Source of the DNA: Ruminococcaceae bacterium UBA2857
GTDB taxonomy: Bacteria > Bacillota > Clostridia > Oscillospirales > Acutalibacteraceae
Reading direction: 5' to 3'
DNA length: 64,000 bases
Assembly (NCBI GenBank): GCA_002350705.1
Contig: DEFH01000053.1
Coordinates: 63,215-127,214 of the forward strand
A model generated the notes under the pieces. It ran no database searches and was not told the origin of the DNA. It saw only the letters and a program-made list of their open reading frames with translations. How positions within the stretch are numbered: position 1 is the stretch's first letter; every line of letters begins with the position of its first letter. Made by a program: the position numbers and the translations under genes. Below are positions 42,474 to 51,193 of this stretch, in pieces.

Positions 42474-44168
42474 TTACTCGACAGACAGGATAAAGTAATA
42501 GATTGGCTGACCGCCCTCAATGAGCGACACTTCCACATGGGAGCCTGCCCTTGCCTGAATGGTTTCCAGAGCAACATTTGCCTGAGCCTCGTTGATATCC
42601 TGACCATAGATGATCGTCACATAAGAGGTATCACGTTTGATCATATCTTTGGCGAGCTTGACAACCGCATGAACAGGATCTTTGTCCTTATGAGTCAGTT
42701 TGCCGTTGTTGAGAGCGATAATTTCACCCTCACGGATTTTTGTGTTGCCGAATTCGGAGTTTCTTGCCGCATAGGTCACCTGACCTGTTGCGACACCTTT
42801 GGCAGCGAGTGTCATAGCGTCTGCATTTTGTTCAGCCGCAGCATCCTCGGAGTAAGCCAGCAGTGCAACCAGTCCTTGCGGAATGGTTTTGGTGGGAATG
42901 ATAATGACGCTTCTGTCGGTAACAAGCGGAATCACCTGTTCGGCAGCGAGAATAATATTTTTATTGTTCGGGAATACGAAGACGGTCTTTGCAGGAGTTG
43001 CCATGACAGCCTCATAAATATCCTCTGTGCTGGGGTTCATACTCTGACCGCCGTTGACAACGTGATAGCAGCCCAAATCCTTGAAAACGGTTTCCAGACC
43101 GTCACCCGATGCAACAGACACAAAGCCGACTTCATCCACCGGTGCAACAGGTTTCAGTGCTTCCTTTTTTTTCTCTTCGGCAGCAGCCTTTGCTTTTTCA
43201 CGCTCATATTTTTCGGCAGCTTTTCTGTGCTGTTCTTTCATGTTTTCGATTTTGACGGTGAGGAGCTGACCGAATGTCACAGCCTCTTCGAGAGCCTGAC
43301 CGGGATGTTCGGTATGTACGTGTACCTTGATAATATCGTCATCATCAGCCACGACGACACAATCACCGATGGTTTCCAGAAAAGCCTTCAATTCAAGATA
43401 GCTTTTTGTCACATCCGTATTTTTGCCGATAATGAACTCGGTGCAGTAGGTGAAGTTGATCACGGAATCGAATTCCGCAGCGGCGTTTCTGAAAAATTCA
43501 GCGGTTTCTTTTTCTTTTGCATCAGCGTCAGGTGTCACCGCCACATCACTTTGTATCATGATACCGTCACGAATCAGGGACAGCATACCCTCAAAAATCA
43601 GACATAAGCCTTTGCCGCCTGCATCAACGACACCTGCCTTTTTGAGCACGGGAAGCATATCCGGAGTAGCCGCAAGAGTTTCCTGAGCGGAAGCACACAC
43701 AGCATTAAATACAATAATCGGATCGTCCTCTGCTTCAGAGGCAACCTCACCGGCTTCACAGGCCATTCTGGCAACGGTCAGAATCGTACCCTCGGTAGGA
43801 TTCATTACGGCTTCATACGCTGCTGTAACACCCATTCGCAGAGCCGCAGTAAAATCCTTTCCGTTGATACTGTCTTTGCCCTTGAGACCGTTGGCAATTC
43901 CCCTGAACAGCAGGGAAAGAATAACACCTGAGTTACCTCTTGCGGATTTCAGCATAGCGGAAGCAGCTGCCGCAGCCACTTCTGCAATACCGGGGGAATC
44001 CGTTTCTTCCAGAGTGGCAGCCGCCGCCTGAATGGTCATGGACATATTGGTACCTGTATCACCGTCAGGAACAGGGAAGATATTCAGTGCATTCACTTCA
44101 TCCTTATGCCGAAGAATGTTGTTGGCACCGGAGATGAGTGCATTTTTATAACAAGAGCCGTTTATCAT
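42474..44168 (-). CDS. DAK2-domain protein, FakA/YloV type
   Basis: The start is the ATG at 44168 behind AAAGGAAG (GTG nine bases upstream is unlikely). 564 residues: DhaL-like kinase domain (about 1-195) with PVPDGDTGTNMS and SARGNSGVILS that bind ATP-Mg, then a middle domain and a DegV-like C-terminal domain. In Staphylococcus FakA phosphorylates fatty acids held by FakB for phospholipid synthesis; that function is inferred here, as no FakB gene is in the window. A Glu/Lys/Ala coil lies at about 305-340. Confidence 0.87.
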   Translation of the reverse strand: MINGSCYKNALISGANNILRHKDEVNALNIFPVPDGDTGTNMSMTIQAAAATLEETDSPGIAEVAAAAASAMLKSARGNSGVILSLLFRGIANGLKGKDSINGKDFTAALRMGVTAAYEAVMNPTEGTILTVARMACEAGEVASEAEDDPIIVFNAVCASAQETLAATPDMLPVLKKAGVVDAGGKGLCLIFEGMLSLIRDGIMIQSDVAVTPDADAKEKETAEFFRNAAAEFDSVINFTYCTEFIIGKNTDVTKSYLELKAFLETIGDCVVVADDDDIIKVHVHTEHPGQALEEAVTFGQLLTVKIENMKEQHRKAAEKYEREKAKAAAEEKKKEALKPVAPVDEVGFVSVASGDGLETVFKDLGCYHVVNGGQSMNPSTEDIYEAVMATPAKTVFVFPNNKNIILAAEQVIPLVTDRSVIIIPTKTIPQGLVALLAYSEDAAAEQNADAMTLAAKGVATGQVTYAARNSEFGNTKIREGEIIALNNGKLTHKDKDPVHAVVKLAKDMIKRDTSYVTIIYGQDINEAQANVALETIQARAGSHVEVSLIEGGQPIYYFILSVE

Positions 44169-44218
44169 GATTCGCACTTCCTTTGTTAAAGTAGTTGTGA
44201 TAGTTGAGTCGAGAACAG

Positions 44219-44479
44219 TTATCGGATTTCTACAATGAGTTTCATGGCAGTGCGTTCAACACCCTCGATGTCAATGCTGGTAAAAGCAGGGATACATACA
44301 AGGTCGATTCCCATGGGAGCCAGATAGCCTCTTGCAACGGCAACGGATTTGAGAGCCTGGTTAGTGGCACCCGCACCAACAGCCTGTACTTCCACACAGC
44401 CGTAGTCTCTGATAACTCCTGCGATAGCACCTGCGACAGAATTTGGTGATGATTTTGATGAAACCTTTAAAATTTCCAT
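44219..44479 (-). CDS. spoVS: Stage V sporulation protein S
   Basis: The start is the ATG at 44479, eleven bases after AGGAGG; the longer open frame upstream has no ribosome site. The 86-residue product begins MEILKVSSKSSPNSVAGAIA and ends MKLIVEIR, matching the extremely conserved SpoVS (Alba-like) family. In Bacillus it affects spore coat assembly and septation; it also occurs in non-sporulating relatives. Next to ymdB, as in the Bacillus order rny-ymdB-spoVS. Confidence 0.95.
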   Translation of the reverse strand: MEILKVSSKSSPNSVAGAIAGVIRDYGCVEVQAVGAGATNQALKSVAVARGYLAPMGIDLVCIPAFTSIDIEGVERTAMKLIVEIR

Positions 44480-44594
44480 TTTTTTATTTCCTCCTAAAAA
44501 TATTGATAGATGAAAGCACATATATTTATATAATATATGCAAATTTCAGAATATGCAAGTGTTTTATGTAAAAAATATGCTGAATTTTAGAATT

Positions 44595-45365
44595 TTACAA
44601 AATTTCCAATCGTTTGAGAGCAACAGTTTTTCCGGAATGTTCGTCAACAGTAAACAGAATCGCATCAAGTCTGCATTTTCCCGTACCGAGTTCAAAGCGA
44701 ACAGGGAGTTTTTCCTTGAATTTCTGAATGGCAAGTTCGGGCTTGACGCCAAGCACGCTTTCATAAGGACCGGTCATGCCGACATCTGTAATATATCCTG
44801 TACCATGGGGAAGAATTCGCTCATCGGAAGTTTGTACATGGGTGTGAGTGCCGAACATGGCGGAAATGCGTCCGTCAAGATAATATCCCATAGCGAGTTT
44901 TTCGGCAGTTGCCTCGGCATGGAAGTCAAGGACAATAAGCTTTGTGTCGATTTTGGAAAGCACTTTGTCAATGACAAGATACGGATCGTTCAGCGGTTCG
45001 AGATACATACAGCCCATCAGATTGATGACAGCCACTTTGTTTCGTCCGAAATCATAAATCGTATAGCCTTTTCCGGGGGTAGTGGTTTCGGGGAAGTTGG
45101 CGGGGCGTATGAGGGTATCACAGGTATCAAACAAGGGATAGACTTCTTTTCTGCGGAAAGTATGGTTGCCTGCTGTAATGACATCCACACCGCTGCTGAA
45201 CAGAAACTCAACAGAAGATGGTGTCAGACCGTTGCCGTCAGCGGAGTTTTCACCGTTGGCAACAACAAGACTGATATGTTCCCGTTTTTTGAGAGAGGGG
45301 AGTTTTTCACGGAGAAACCGACAGCCCACAGAGCCGACAACATCACCGATTGCCAATATATTCAT
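44595..45365 (-). CDS. ymdB: YmdB-type metallophosphoesterase
   Basis: 256 residues, calcineurin-like fold: GDVVGSVG, NGENSADGNG, AGNHTFRRKE and the metal-binding HTHVQTSDE. The family protein hydrolyses 2',3'- and 3',5'-cyclic nucleotides and influences biofilm versus motility choice in Bacillus. In many Firmicutes it follows rny; here rny is 7 kb away on the other strand, so that pair has been separated. RBS is not strong (AGGTGC). Promoter at 45450-45422. Confidence 0.9.
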   Translation of the reverse strand: MNILAIGDVVGSVGCRFLREKLPSLKKREHISLVVANGENSADGNGLTPSSVEFLFSSGVDVITAGNHTFRRKEVYPLFDTCDTLIRPANFPETTTPGKGYTIYDFGRNKVAVINLMGCMYLEPLNDPYLVIDKVLSKIDTKLIVLDFHAEATAEKLAMGYYLDGRISAMFGTHTHVQTSDERILPHGTGYITDVGMTGPYESVLGVKPELAIQKFKEKLPVRFELGTGKCRLDAILFTVDEHSGKTVALKRLEIL

Positions 45366-45421
45366 GGAAGCACCTTTTTCTCATTTTAAGATATTTTGTG
45401 AGGAAAAAACCTAACATGATA

Positions 45422-45450
45422 ATTTTACGTGTAAACGCCTGTATTGTCAA
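45422..45450 (-). promoter_or_regulatory. Promoter of the ymdB-spoVS-fakA-recG unit
   Basis: On the minus strand TTGACA, 17 bases, TAAAAT, followed by a leader of about 50 bases to the ymdB ATG. Confidence 0.82.
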
Positions 45451-45481
45451 TCATATTTTGCAATTTTTTCAAAATAATAAA

Positions 45482-45514
45482 GGAGCACAGAAAGCGTCAA
45501 GATTTCTGTACTCC
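45482..45514 (-). terminator. Terminator of the two-HTH regulator gene
   Basis: On the minus strand GGAGTACAGAAA pairs with TTTCTGTGCTCC (one mismatch), followed by TTTATTATTTT. Confidence 0.8.
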
Positions 45515-45520
45515 CAAGCA

Positions 45521-47200
45521 TTACGGGTTTGACAGGGAAAAAACAATATGTTCGATTGCCCTGCGGATATCGGGATGACGTATGACACAGTGGATAGCAG
45601 GGAGATGGGATTTGGAAACGGATACCCATTTTCTCTCATGAATAAAGATATTGATATTCTGTAACGGAGGTGCATCACGGAAATGCAGGTGGTAATTGGA
45701 TGTTTGTTCGGCAAACTGCTGTGTCTGCCGTTGATGTTCCAGATACTCCTCATAGGTATAATAAAAATTTCTGTCTGCAAAGGCGTAACTCAGTGACAGC
45801 GGGACAGGCTTTTGACGGAATTCTTCTTCGGAGAGGATAAATACTTCATCTGTCACGGAACTGTGTTTAACTAAAGCTGCCACATTTTCTTTCATTTCCC
45901 TGTATGCTTCCAGAATGTTGTCGATTTCCTCGGGGGAAGCACTCTGACGTGTCAGGATAGAGATCAGCAGTTCCTCTGACATGGTGTTAAGCGGCATTGA
46001 TGACAGCAAACCTTTCCTGTCACCGACAGTATGCATATCTGCCCGCATAAACTGACGAAAAGTGAGTCCGTTGTCTTTTTGATAGACATTCATAAGGGGC
46101 TTGGCTTTGTCCATAAGAACGTGCATTTCTTTCTGATAGTATTCCAAAGAGGAGGGAGTGCGGTCCAGATTCAGACGCACATGATTTTCGTGTCCGTGTA
46201 CGCCCTCGCCATACATGACCATGCGGTCGGTACAGCCGCAGATATGATAATAGACATCACTTCTTGCAGTAGGCAGATAATACGGTTTCAGACAGCCCGT
46301 CATATACAGCGGAAACATTTTCTGAATCCCCATAACAATATCTTCAAAGGGTTGCTCGATATTGTGAATGATAGTAACGGAGATTCCTTTTTGAATAATG
46401 AGCGACATGAGTCCCATCCATTCCCCGGCCAGTTCTTCGTGACGGAAAATGAAATGTGACATTTCATTAAAAATATACAGTTGCGTCACATGGTCATCTG
46501 CCAGTGCATAGCGGAGAAAGTCCAGTTCTCCCTGACAAACCTCATCCGTACCGCCATAAGACCTGACATCGGAAAATTCGGTGACAGTTGTATCGGGCAG
46601 AGAAAACTGTCCGTCTGTGTCTGTCGGGATACTGTTCAGCGGCATGAGCGGGGAGCCGATAGGAGCCGTATAGGATAAAAGCCAGTCACGGATTCCCTGC
46701 ACGTAGTCCTGACTGCTTTGTGTAACGGCAGGAATTCCTGTCAGGGCACGGACAGCATTGTCATATTCTTTGTTTCTGTATTTGGCGTTGAGGAATTCAC
46801 CGATTTTTTCAGCGAAGCTGTCGGAGTCGGAAATTGTTCTTTGCTTGCTTCTGATTCTTGAAATGAAAGAAGGATCGTAATTGGAGAAACGAGCAAAGTC
46901 ATTCATATTAATATCAAAGGTGTTGATTAGAATATTAAATTTTCTGATGAACATATCCATATCTTTGCTTTTTTGAGAAGACATATTGAGAGACTGCAAA
47001 GTATCGAATGTTTCGCCACGTTTTTCCGCAATGGAGGCGAAGCCTCTGAAAAGTTTTTCAAGTTGTAATTCGGAAGGTTTTCGAGTACCGTTACGGTAGC
47101 GGCTGATAACCGAAACCGAAAGACCGGATGCATTGGCAAGTTCCTTAGCGGTACATTCATATTTTTCAAGCAGGTCATTGATCTGTTTGGAAATTTCCAT
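45521..47200 (-). CDS. Two-HTH (XRE-like) regulator with large domain of unknown function
   Basis: About 559 residues from the ATG at 47200 (GTG at 47215 is an alternative). Two helix-turn-helix units are visible: TAKELANASGLSVSVISRYRNG (shown as AKELANASGL and SVISRYRNG, about 19-42) and MNDFARFSNY with SFISRIRSKQ (about 95-120). The remaining ~430 residues have no family I can name; they include NEMSHFIFRHEELAGEWMG and a CGCTD motif. The lack of membrane segments suggests a cytoplasmic sensor-regulator. Palindromes of the AGTCAWTGACT type lie upstream of its promoter, pointing to autoregulation. Ends in its own terminator. Confidence 0.75.
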   Translation of the reverse strand: MEISKQINDLLEKYECTAKELANASGLSVSVISRYRNGTRKPSELQLEKLFRGFASIAEKRGETFDTLQSLNMSSQKSKDMDMFIRKFNILINTFDINMNDFARFSNYDPSFISRIRSKQRTISDSDSFAEKIGEFLNAKYRNKEYDNAVRALTGIPAVTQSSQDYVQGIRDWLLSYTAPIGSPLMPLNSIPTDTDGQFSLPDTTVTEFSDVRSYGGTDEVCQGELDFLRYALADDHVTQLYIFNEMSHFIFRHEELAGEWMGLMSLIIQKGISVTIIHNIEQPFEDIVMGIQKMFPLYMTGCLKPYYLPTARSDVYYHICGCTDRMVMYGEGVHGHENHVRLNLDRTPSSLEYYQKEMHVLMDKAKPLMNVYQKDNGLTFRQFMRADMHTVGDRKGLLSSMPLNTMSEELLISILTRQSASPEEIDNILEAYREMKENVAALVKHSSVTDEVFILSEEEFRQKPVPLSLSYAFADRNFYYTYEEYLEHQRQTQQFAEQTSNYHLHFRDAPPLQNINIFIHERKWVSVSKSHLPAIHCVIRHPDIRRAIEHIVFSLSNP

Positions 47201-47256
47201 ATCGTTTTGTATCACACTTTCTATTATTATGCTGAATGGGAGGTGGAATTAACAAT

Positions 47257-47286
47257 AATTTACCATATTTTAGAAATTTTTGGCAA
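47257..47286 (-). promoter_or_regulatory. Promoter of the two-HTH regulator
   Basis: On the minus strand TTGCCA (47286-47281), 18 bases, TAAATT (47262-47257). The first palindromic operator candidate (47291-47323) lies just upstream of the -35 box. Confidence 0.5.
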
Positions 47287-47290
47287 TGAT

Positions 47291-47323
47291 ATTGACAAAT
47301 CAGTCAATGACTAAGTGTCAATT
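47291..47323. promoter_or_regulatory. Operator-like palindrome, site 1
   Basis: AGTCAATGACT (47302-47312) is a 5-1-5 palindrome framed by ATTGACA on one side and TGTCAAT on the other. The same core recurs at 47444. It sits immediately upstream of the promoter of the two-HTH regulator, where a repressor or activator would bind. Confidence 0.6.
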
Positions 47324-47443
47324 CCCCTTGAAAAATCCCTTTTAGTATTATAAACGGAAAGGATTGTGTTATAATCCGAATAAAATAATAATTGTTTGTC
47401 AGAATCACTTTAATATTTTTCGGAAGAGTGCTTGTTGCCAAAT

Positions 47444-47465
47444 AGTCATTGACTGTACGTCAATA
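47444..47465. promoter_or_regulatory. Operator-like palindrome, site 2
   Basis: AGTCATTGACT followed four bases later by GTCAAT, the same layout as site 1 (16 of 22 positions match). A weaker TGAC-N7-GTCA occurs at 47503-47517. The surrounding 350 bases (47216-47577) contain no gene. Confidence 0.55.
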
Positions 47466-47577
47466 ATTTACAAAAAACTAACCAAATATATTATAATAAA
47501 TATGACGGAAGATGTCAATTATTAACAATATTTGATATTTAAGCTTATAAGTTTCAATTTGTCTATAGAACCCCCCA

Positions 47578-47609
47578 AAGTGAGCGGATATTTCCATATC
47601 TGCTCACTT
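47578..47609. other. Hairpin without T-run
   Basis: AAGTGAGC.GATAT pairs with ATATC.GCTCACTT around TTCC. No T-tract follows on either strand. It lies beside the terminator of the phospholipase-type gene; role unclear. Confidence 0.55.
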
Positions 47610-47625
47610 GGCATTCTGTTATGGG

Positions 47626-47668
47626 AAAAAAAATCCTCTGCCGGTTTGTCGGGCAGAGGAATTTTTTT
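47626..47668 (-). terminator. Terminator of the phospholipase C family gene
   Basis: TCCTCTGCC pairs with GGCAGAGGA, flanked by eight A's and seven T's, so it can act on both strands. On the minus strand it overlaps the stop codon of the gene ending at 47667. Confidence 0.88.
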
Positions 47669-48587
47669 AGTCTGTCAGGTTCTGAGGGAGGATTTTTCCT
47701 GAGAACGGTTCCTGACATTGTGAGCTTTTCAAAGGACGGTTGGCAAGTATGGAGGAAATCAGTGTCAGTGATTTTTCCTCGGAGATGTCGGTCAGTTCAA
47801 AGAAATTTTCCGTATGTACGGTTTGGTCAATGGGAGAGTACCATTCTGTATGGGACATATTGGCATAGTCAAAGGATAAGTCAGGGTAAACGGTTCGGAG
47901 CATGGGGGAAAGCATAGGCTTGAGACGGAGTATTTTTTCGCCCAGACGAATCGCATTTTTTTTGACAGAGCCTTTGTCATTGAGTAAAACAAGGCTGGTA
48001 TGCCAGTCTTTCTGCGTCTGATAAAGTTCCTCTTCGGGAATATTATCCCCGAAGTATGTCAGCAGGAAACCGTGCCACATTTCCGCAATCACACGATTGA
48101 CAGATTCTTTGAGAGGAGAGGCTTTCTGCAGGGGAAAGGAGGAAATTTTCTGTTTGCGTTCGTAGCGGAGAAAAAGCGTGTCAAGATTGGCTTCAATATC
48201 GTTGTGACAGACAGAGATATGCATATTGCCTTTTTGCTTAGCCATGACATCAGCGAAGTAGATCACAAAGGGATGAGCTGTGGAATCAAAGGCGTAATGT
48301 GTAATAAAGCCGAGTGTATAGCTCATGGCAATATCACTCTGATGACTGTGTGCAAAGCTGACAAAGTAATTGATCATTTTGGCGGCATTGGTATTGTGGA
48401 GTTTTCTGCCGTAAGCCTGAATGCTTCTGCCCTTGTGGAAAGGCAGGAAACGGTGCAGAAAAAAGATGTCGGGTCCCAGAGCACCCCAGCACAAAGCCGT
48501 ATGGTCGATAGAGAGATGAGGCTGGAATTCCAGAAGATCATCATAGATTCTTTCTGCCAGCAGATAATGTGAAACGACAGCAGGCAT
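47667..48587 (-). CDS. Zinc-dependent phospholipase C family protein
   Basis: 306 residues, no signal peptide. It starts MPAVVSHYLLAERI and has the His/Asp set expected to hold zinc: GALGPDIFFLHRF, FAHSHQSDIA, LGFITHYAFDSTAHPFV and HNDIEANLD. Relatives are annotated as zinc-dependent phospholipase C family proteins of clostridia, most of unknown substrate; absence of a secretion signal argues against a toxin. AGGAGG precedes the ATG. It follows pcrA by 42 bases and is probably cotranscribed with it. Confidence 0.8.
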   Translation of the reverse strand: MPAVVSHYLLAERIYDDLLEFQPHLSIDHTALCWGALGPDIFFLHRFLPFHKGRSIQAYGRKLHNTNAAKMINYFVSFAHSHQSDIAMSYTLGFITHYAFDSTAHPFVIYFADVMAKQKGNMHISVCHNDIEANLDTLFLRYERKQKISSFPLQKASPLKESVNRVIAEMWHGFLLTYFGDNIPEEELYQTQKDWHTSLVLLNDKGSVKKNAIRLGEKILRLKPMLSPMLRTVYPDLSFDYANMSHTEWYSPIDQTVHTENFFELTDISEEKSLTLISSILANRPLKSSQCQEPFSGKILPQNLTD

Positions 48588-48629
48588 TTTAATTTCCTCC
48601 TTGTAATTTGCTGTTCCTTTGGATAAGTA

Positions 48630-51005
48630 TCAGTCGAGAACTGTCAGACGTGCAATATTTCCCATAAGTTTTTTGGTGCCTGCGGTATCGAAAGCAATTT
48701 CCAGCATACTGTCGGAAGCCATCGGCTTGACGTTGATGATCATACCTTCACCGAAACTCTTGTGAAGGACTCTCATGCCGACAGTATAATTGACGGAAAC
48801 GGGCTTTGGAAGAACAGCAGAAGTAATGACTTTGCTCTGAGCGATTTCGGCACGTCTTGCCGCTTTGGGCTCAGGGATTTCGATATTGGGATCACGGACA
48901 ATTTCACGCTGTTTCTGTTCGACAAGCTGTTCGGGAAGTTCTCCCAAAAAGCGTGACGGACGGTTTCTGGTGCTGTGTCCGAAGAGCATACGGCTTTCGG
49001 AGCAGCTGAGATAAAGATGTTTTTTGGCTCTTGTAATGCCGACATAGGCCAAACGGCGTTCTTCCTGTATATCTCCGTCTCCCATGATAGACAGAAAAGC
49101 AGGAAATATGTTTTCTTCCATGCCGGGAATAAAGACATTTTCAAATTCAAGACCTTTGGCGGAATGAATGGTCATCATAACCACTTTGTCCTCTTGTTCA
49201 TTGTAGGAGTCTGTGTCAGTCATCAGAGCGACATCTTCCAGAAATCCCTGCAAAGAAGATTCACTGCCGTTTTCCTGTTCGTACTGTACGATATTGGAGG
49301 TCAGTTCATGTACGTTTTCAACGGCACCTTCACCCCGATCACTGACGCTTTTGATAAAGGAATCGTATTGGATTTCCTGCACGAGTTTTTCATACATATC
49401 CGATACGGACACACCGTTGTCGAGCAGGTTACTCATTTTATTGATAATATCAACAAAGGCAAGCAGTTTTTCACAGCTTTTTGACAGTGCAGGGAACTGT
49501 TCACACTGTTTCATGGTTTCAAACATACTCTGACCGAGTGTGAGACTGATTTCTTCAATCTGAGAGACGGTTCTGTCACCGATGCCACGCTTGGGGACAT
49601 TGATGATTCTTTGCAGACGGTTGCTGTCATGAGGATTGCTGATGATATGAAGATATGCCATCATATCACGGATTTCCCTGTATTCAAAGAATTTTCTGCC
49701 GCCGAGAATTCTGTACGGTATCCTGTTGCGAATCAAAGTTCTTTCCAGAGACTGCGACTGAGCGTTCATGCGGCAAAGGATCGCATAGTCGGAATATTTG
49801 GCACCGTTTTTGACACCCTCTGCAATGGTCTCCGCAATGAATCTGCCTTCGTCCAGTTCGTCCCGTGCGTTGTAGCGGATAATTTTGTCACCTGCGGTAT
49901 TTTGAGTCCAGAGTGTTTTTTCGTGCCTGTCATCATTGTTCTTGATAACATAGTTGGCAGAGGCAAGAATATTTTTGGTGGAGCGGTAATTCTGTTCCAG
50001 TTTAATGACAGAGGTACTTTCATAGGTAGTGTCGAATTGCAGGATATTTTCAATGGTAGCCCCTCTGAATTGATAGATGCTCTGGTCATCATCACCGACA
50101 ACGCAGATATTGCCGTGTTTTTCGGAGAGAAGGCGTACTAATTCATATTGAATTTTATTGGTATCCTGATATTCGTCTACCATGATGTATTTGAACTGTT
50201 CCTGATATTTTTCGAGAATTTCGGGGAATTCGCTGAACAGTTCCACTGTGTTATAGATAATGTCGTCAAAGTCCATAGCGTTGGCGGCAAGCATTCTTTT
50301 CTGGTATTCTTTGTAGACCTTGGCAATGGTCATGATACGGACATCTGTGCCGGCATTTTTTTTCATGGTTTCGGGACTGATCATGGAGTCTTTGGCGTGA
50401 GAAATTTCTCCGATGAAATTTTTAACGGAGATAATTTTTTCATCAACATCCAGTGTTTTCATGCAGTCTCTGACAACTCTTTTTTGGTCGTCCGTGTCAT
50501 AGATAGTGAAGTGGTCTTCATAGCCGAGCATATCACCGTAGCGTCTGAGGATTCGCATACAGGCACTGTGAAACGTGGAAGCCCATATATCATTGCCTGC
50601 CGTGCCGACTTTGCTGCAAATTCTGTTTTTGAGTTCATTGGCGGCCTTGTTGGTGAAGGTGATGGCAAGAATCCGCCACGGGTTCACCTTGGAAACGGAC
50701 AGTTTGTCTGCAAGTTCATCAGGCAGAGAGATTTCCCCGTCAGCTGCCTGCCTGATCTGGCGGATTTCCTCGTCGGAGTAGTCTCCGTAAAGAGCCGTAC
50801 TTTCATAAGCTTCTCCCCAGCGGAGAATATGGGCAATACGATTGACAAGGACAGTGGTTTTGCCGCTGCCTGCTCCTGCCAGTACCAACAGCGGGCCCCT
50901 GACAGTCAGGACAGCCTGCTGCTGCCTGTCGTTCAGATGGGAGGTTTCCTTTTCCATTATTTTCTTACGGAGCTGCACAAGCTCTTCTCTGGTGGTTTCA
51001 GTCAA
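48630..51005 (-). CDS. pcrA: UvrD/PcrA-type DNA helicase
   Basis: About 791 residues. Superfamily 1 motifs: LNDRQQQAV (Q), GAGSGKTT (I), DEYQDTN (II), GDDDQSIYQFRGA (III), and MMTIHSAKGLEFENVF (V), then the C-terminal Tudor-like tail with HKSFGEGMI. PcrA unwinds DNA in nucleotide excision and mismatch repair and removes RecA from filaments. Start: the ATG at 51014 touches GAGAGG directly, so TTG at 51005, nine bases downstream of that site, is a better start; the reading frame is the same. Confidence 0.93.
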   Translation of the reverse strand: MTETTREELVQLRKKIMEKETSHLNDRQQQAVLTVRGPLLVLAGAGSGKTTVLVNRIAHILRWGEAYESTALYGDYSDEEIRQIRQAADGEISLPDELADKLSVSKVNPWRILAITFTNKAANELKNRICSKVGTAGNDIWASTFHSACMRILRRYGDMLGYEDHFTIYDTDDQKRVVRDCMKTLDVDEKIISVKNFIGEISHAKDSMISPETMKKNAGTDVRIMTIAKVYKEYQKRMLAANAMDFDDIIYNTVELFSEFPEILEKYQEQFKYIMVDEYQDTNKIQYELVRLLSEKHGNICVVGDDDQSIYQFRGATIENILQFDTTYESTSVIKLEQNYRSTKNILASANYVIKNNDDRHEKTLWTQNTAGDKIIRYNARDELDEGRFIAETIAEGVKNGAKYSDYAILCRMNAQSQSLERTLIRNRIPYRILGGRKFFEYREIRDMMAYLHIISNPHDSNRLQRIINVPKRGIGDRTVSQIEEISLTLGQSMFETMKQCEQFPALSKSCEKLLAFVDIINKMSNLLDNGVSVSDMYEKLVQEIQYDSFIKSVSDRGEGAVENVHELTSNIVQYEQENGSESSLQGFLEDVALMTDTDSYNEQEDKVVMMTIHSAKGLEFENVFIPGMEENIFPAFLSIMGDGDIQEERRLAYVGITRAKKHLYLSCSESRMLFGHSTRNRPSRFLGELPEQLVEQKQREIVRDPNIEIPEPKAARRAEIAQSKVITSAVLPKPVSVNYTVGMRVLHKSFGEGMIINVKPMASDSMLEIAFDTAGTKKLMGNIARLTVLD

Positions 51006-51047
51006 AATTAACATCCTCTCAAATTCTATTCTTAATGGTACTCTTCT

Positions 51048-51076
51048 ATTTTACCGCAAAATCAAAAGAATATCAA
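51048..51076 (-). promoter_or_regulatory. pcrA promoter
   Basis: On the minus strand TTGATA, 17 bases, TAAAAT, about 35 bases before the start codon. Confidence 0.8.
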
Positions 51077-51193
51077 ATATTATTCATAAATTTAACAGCA
51101 GATGACATATTTATATTTTACGGGGAAATATCGGTGTTTCGGGATATTTTGCCTGAATCTGACAAAATTTTTTTTTTGGTAACGGAGGAAATC

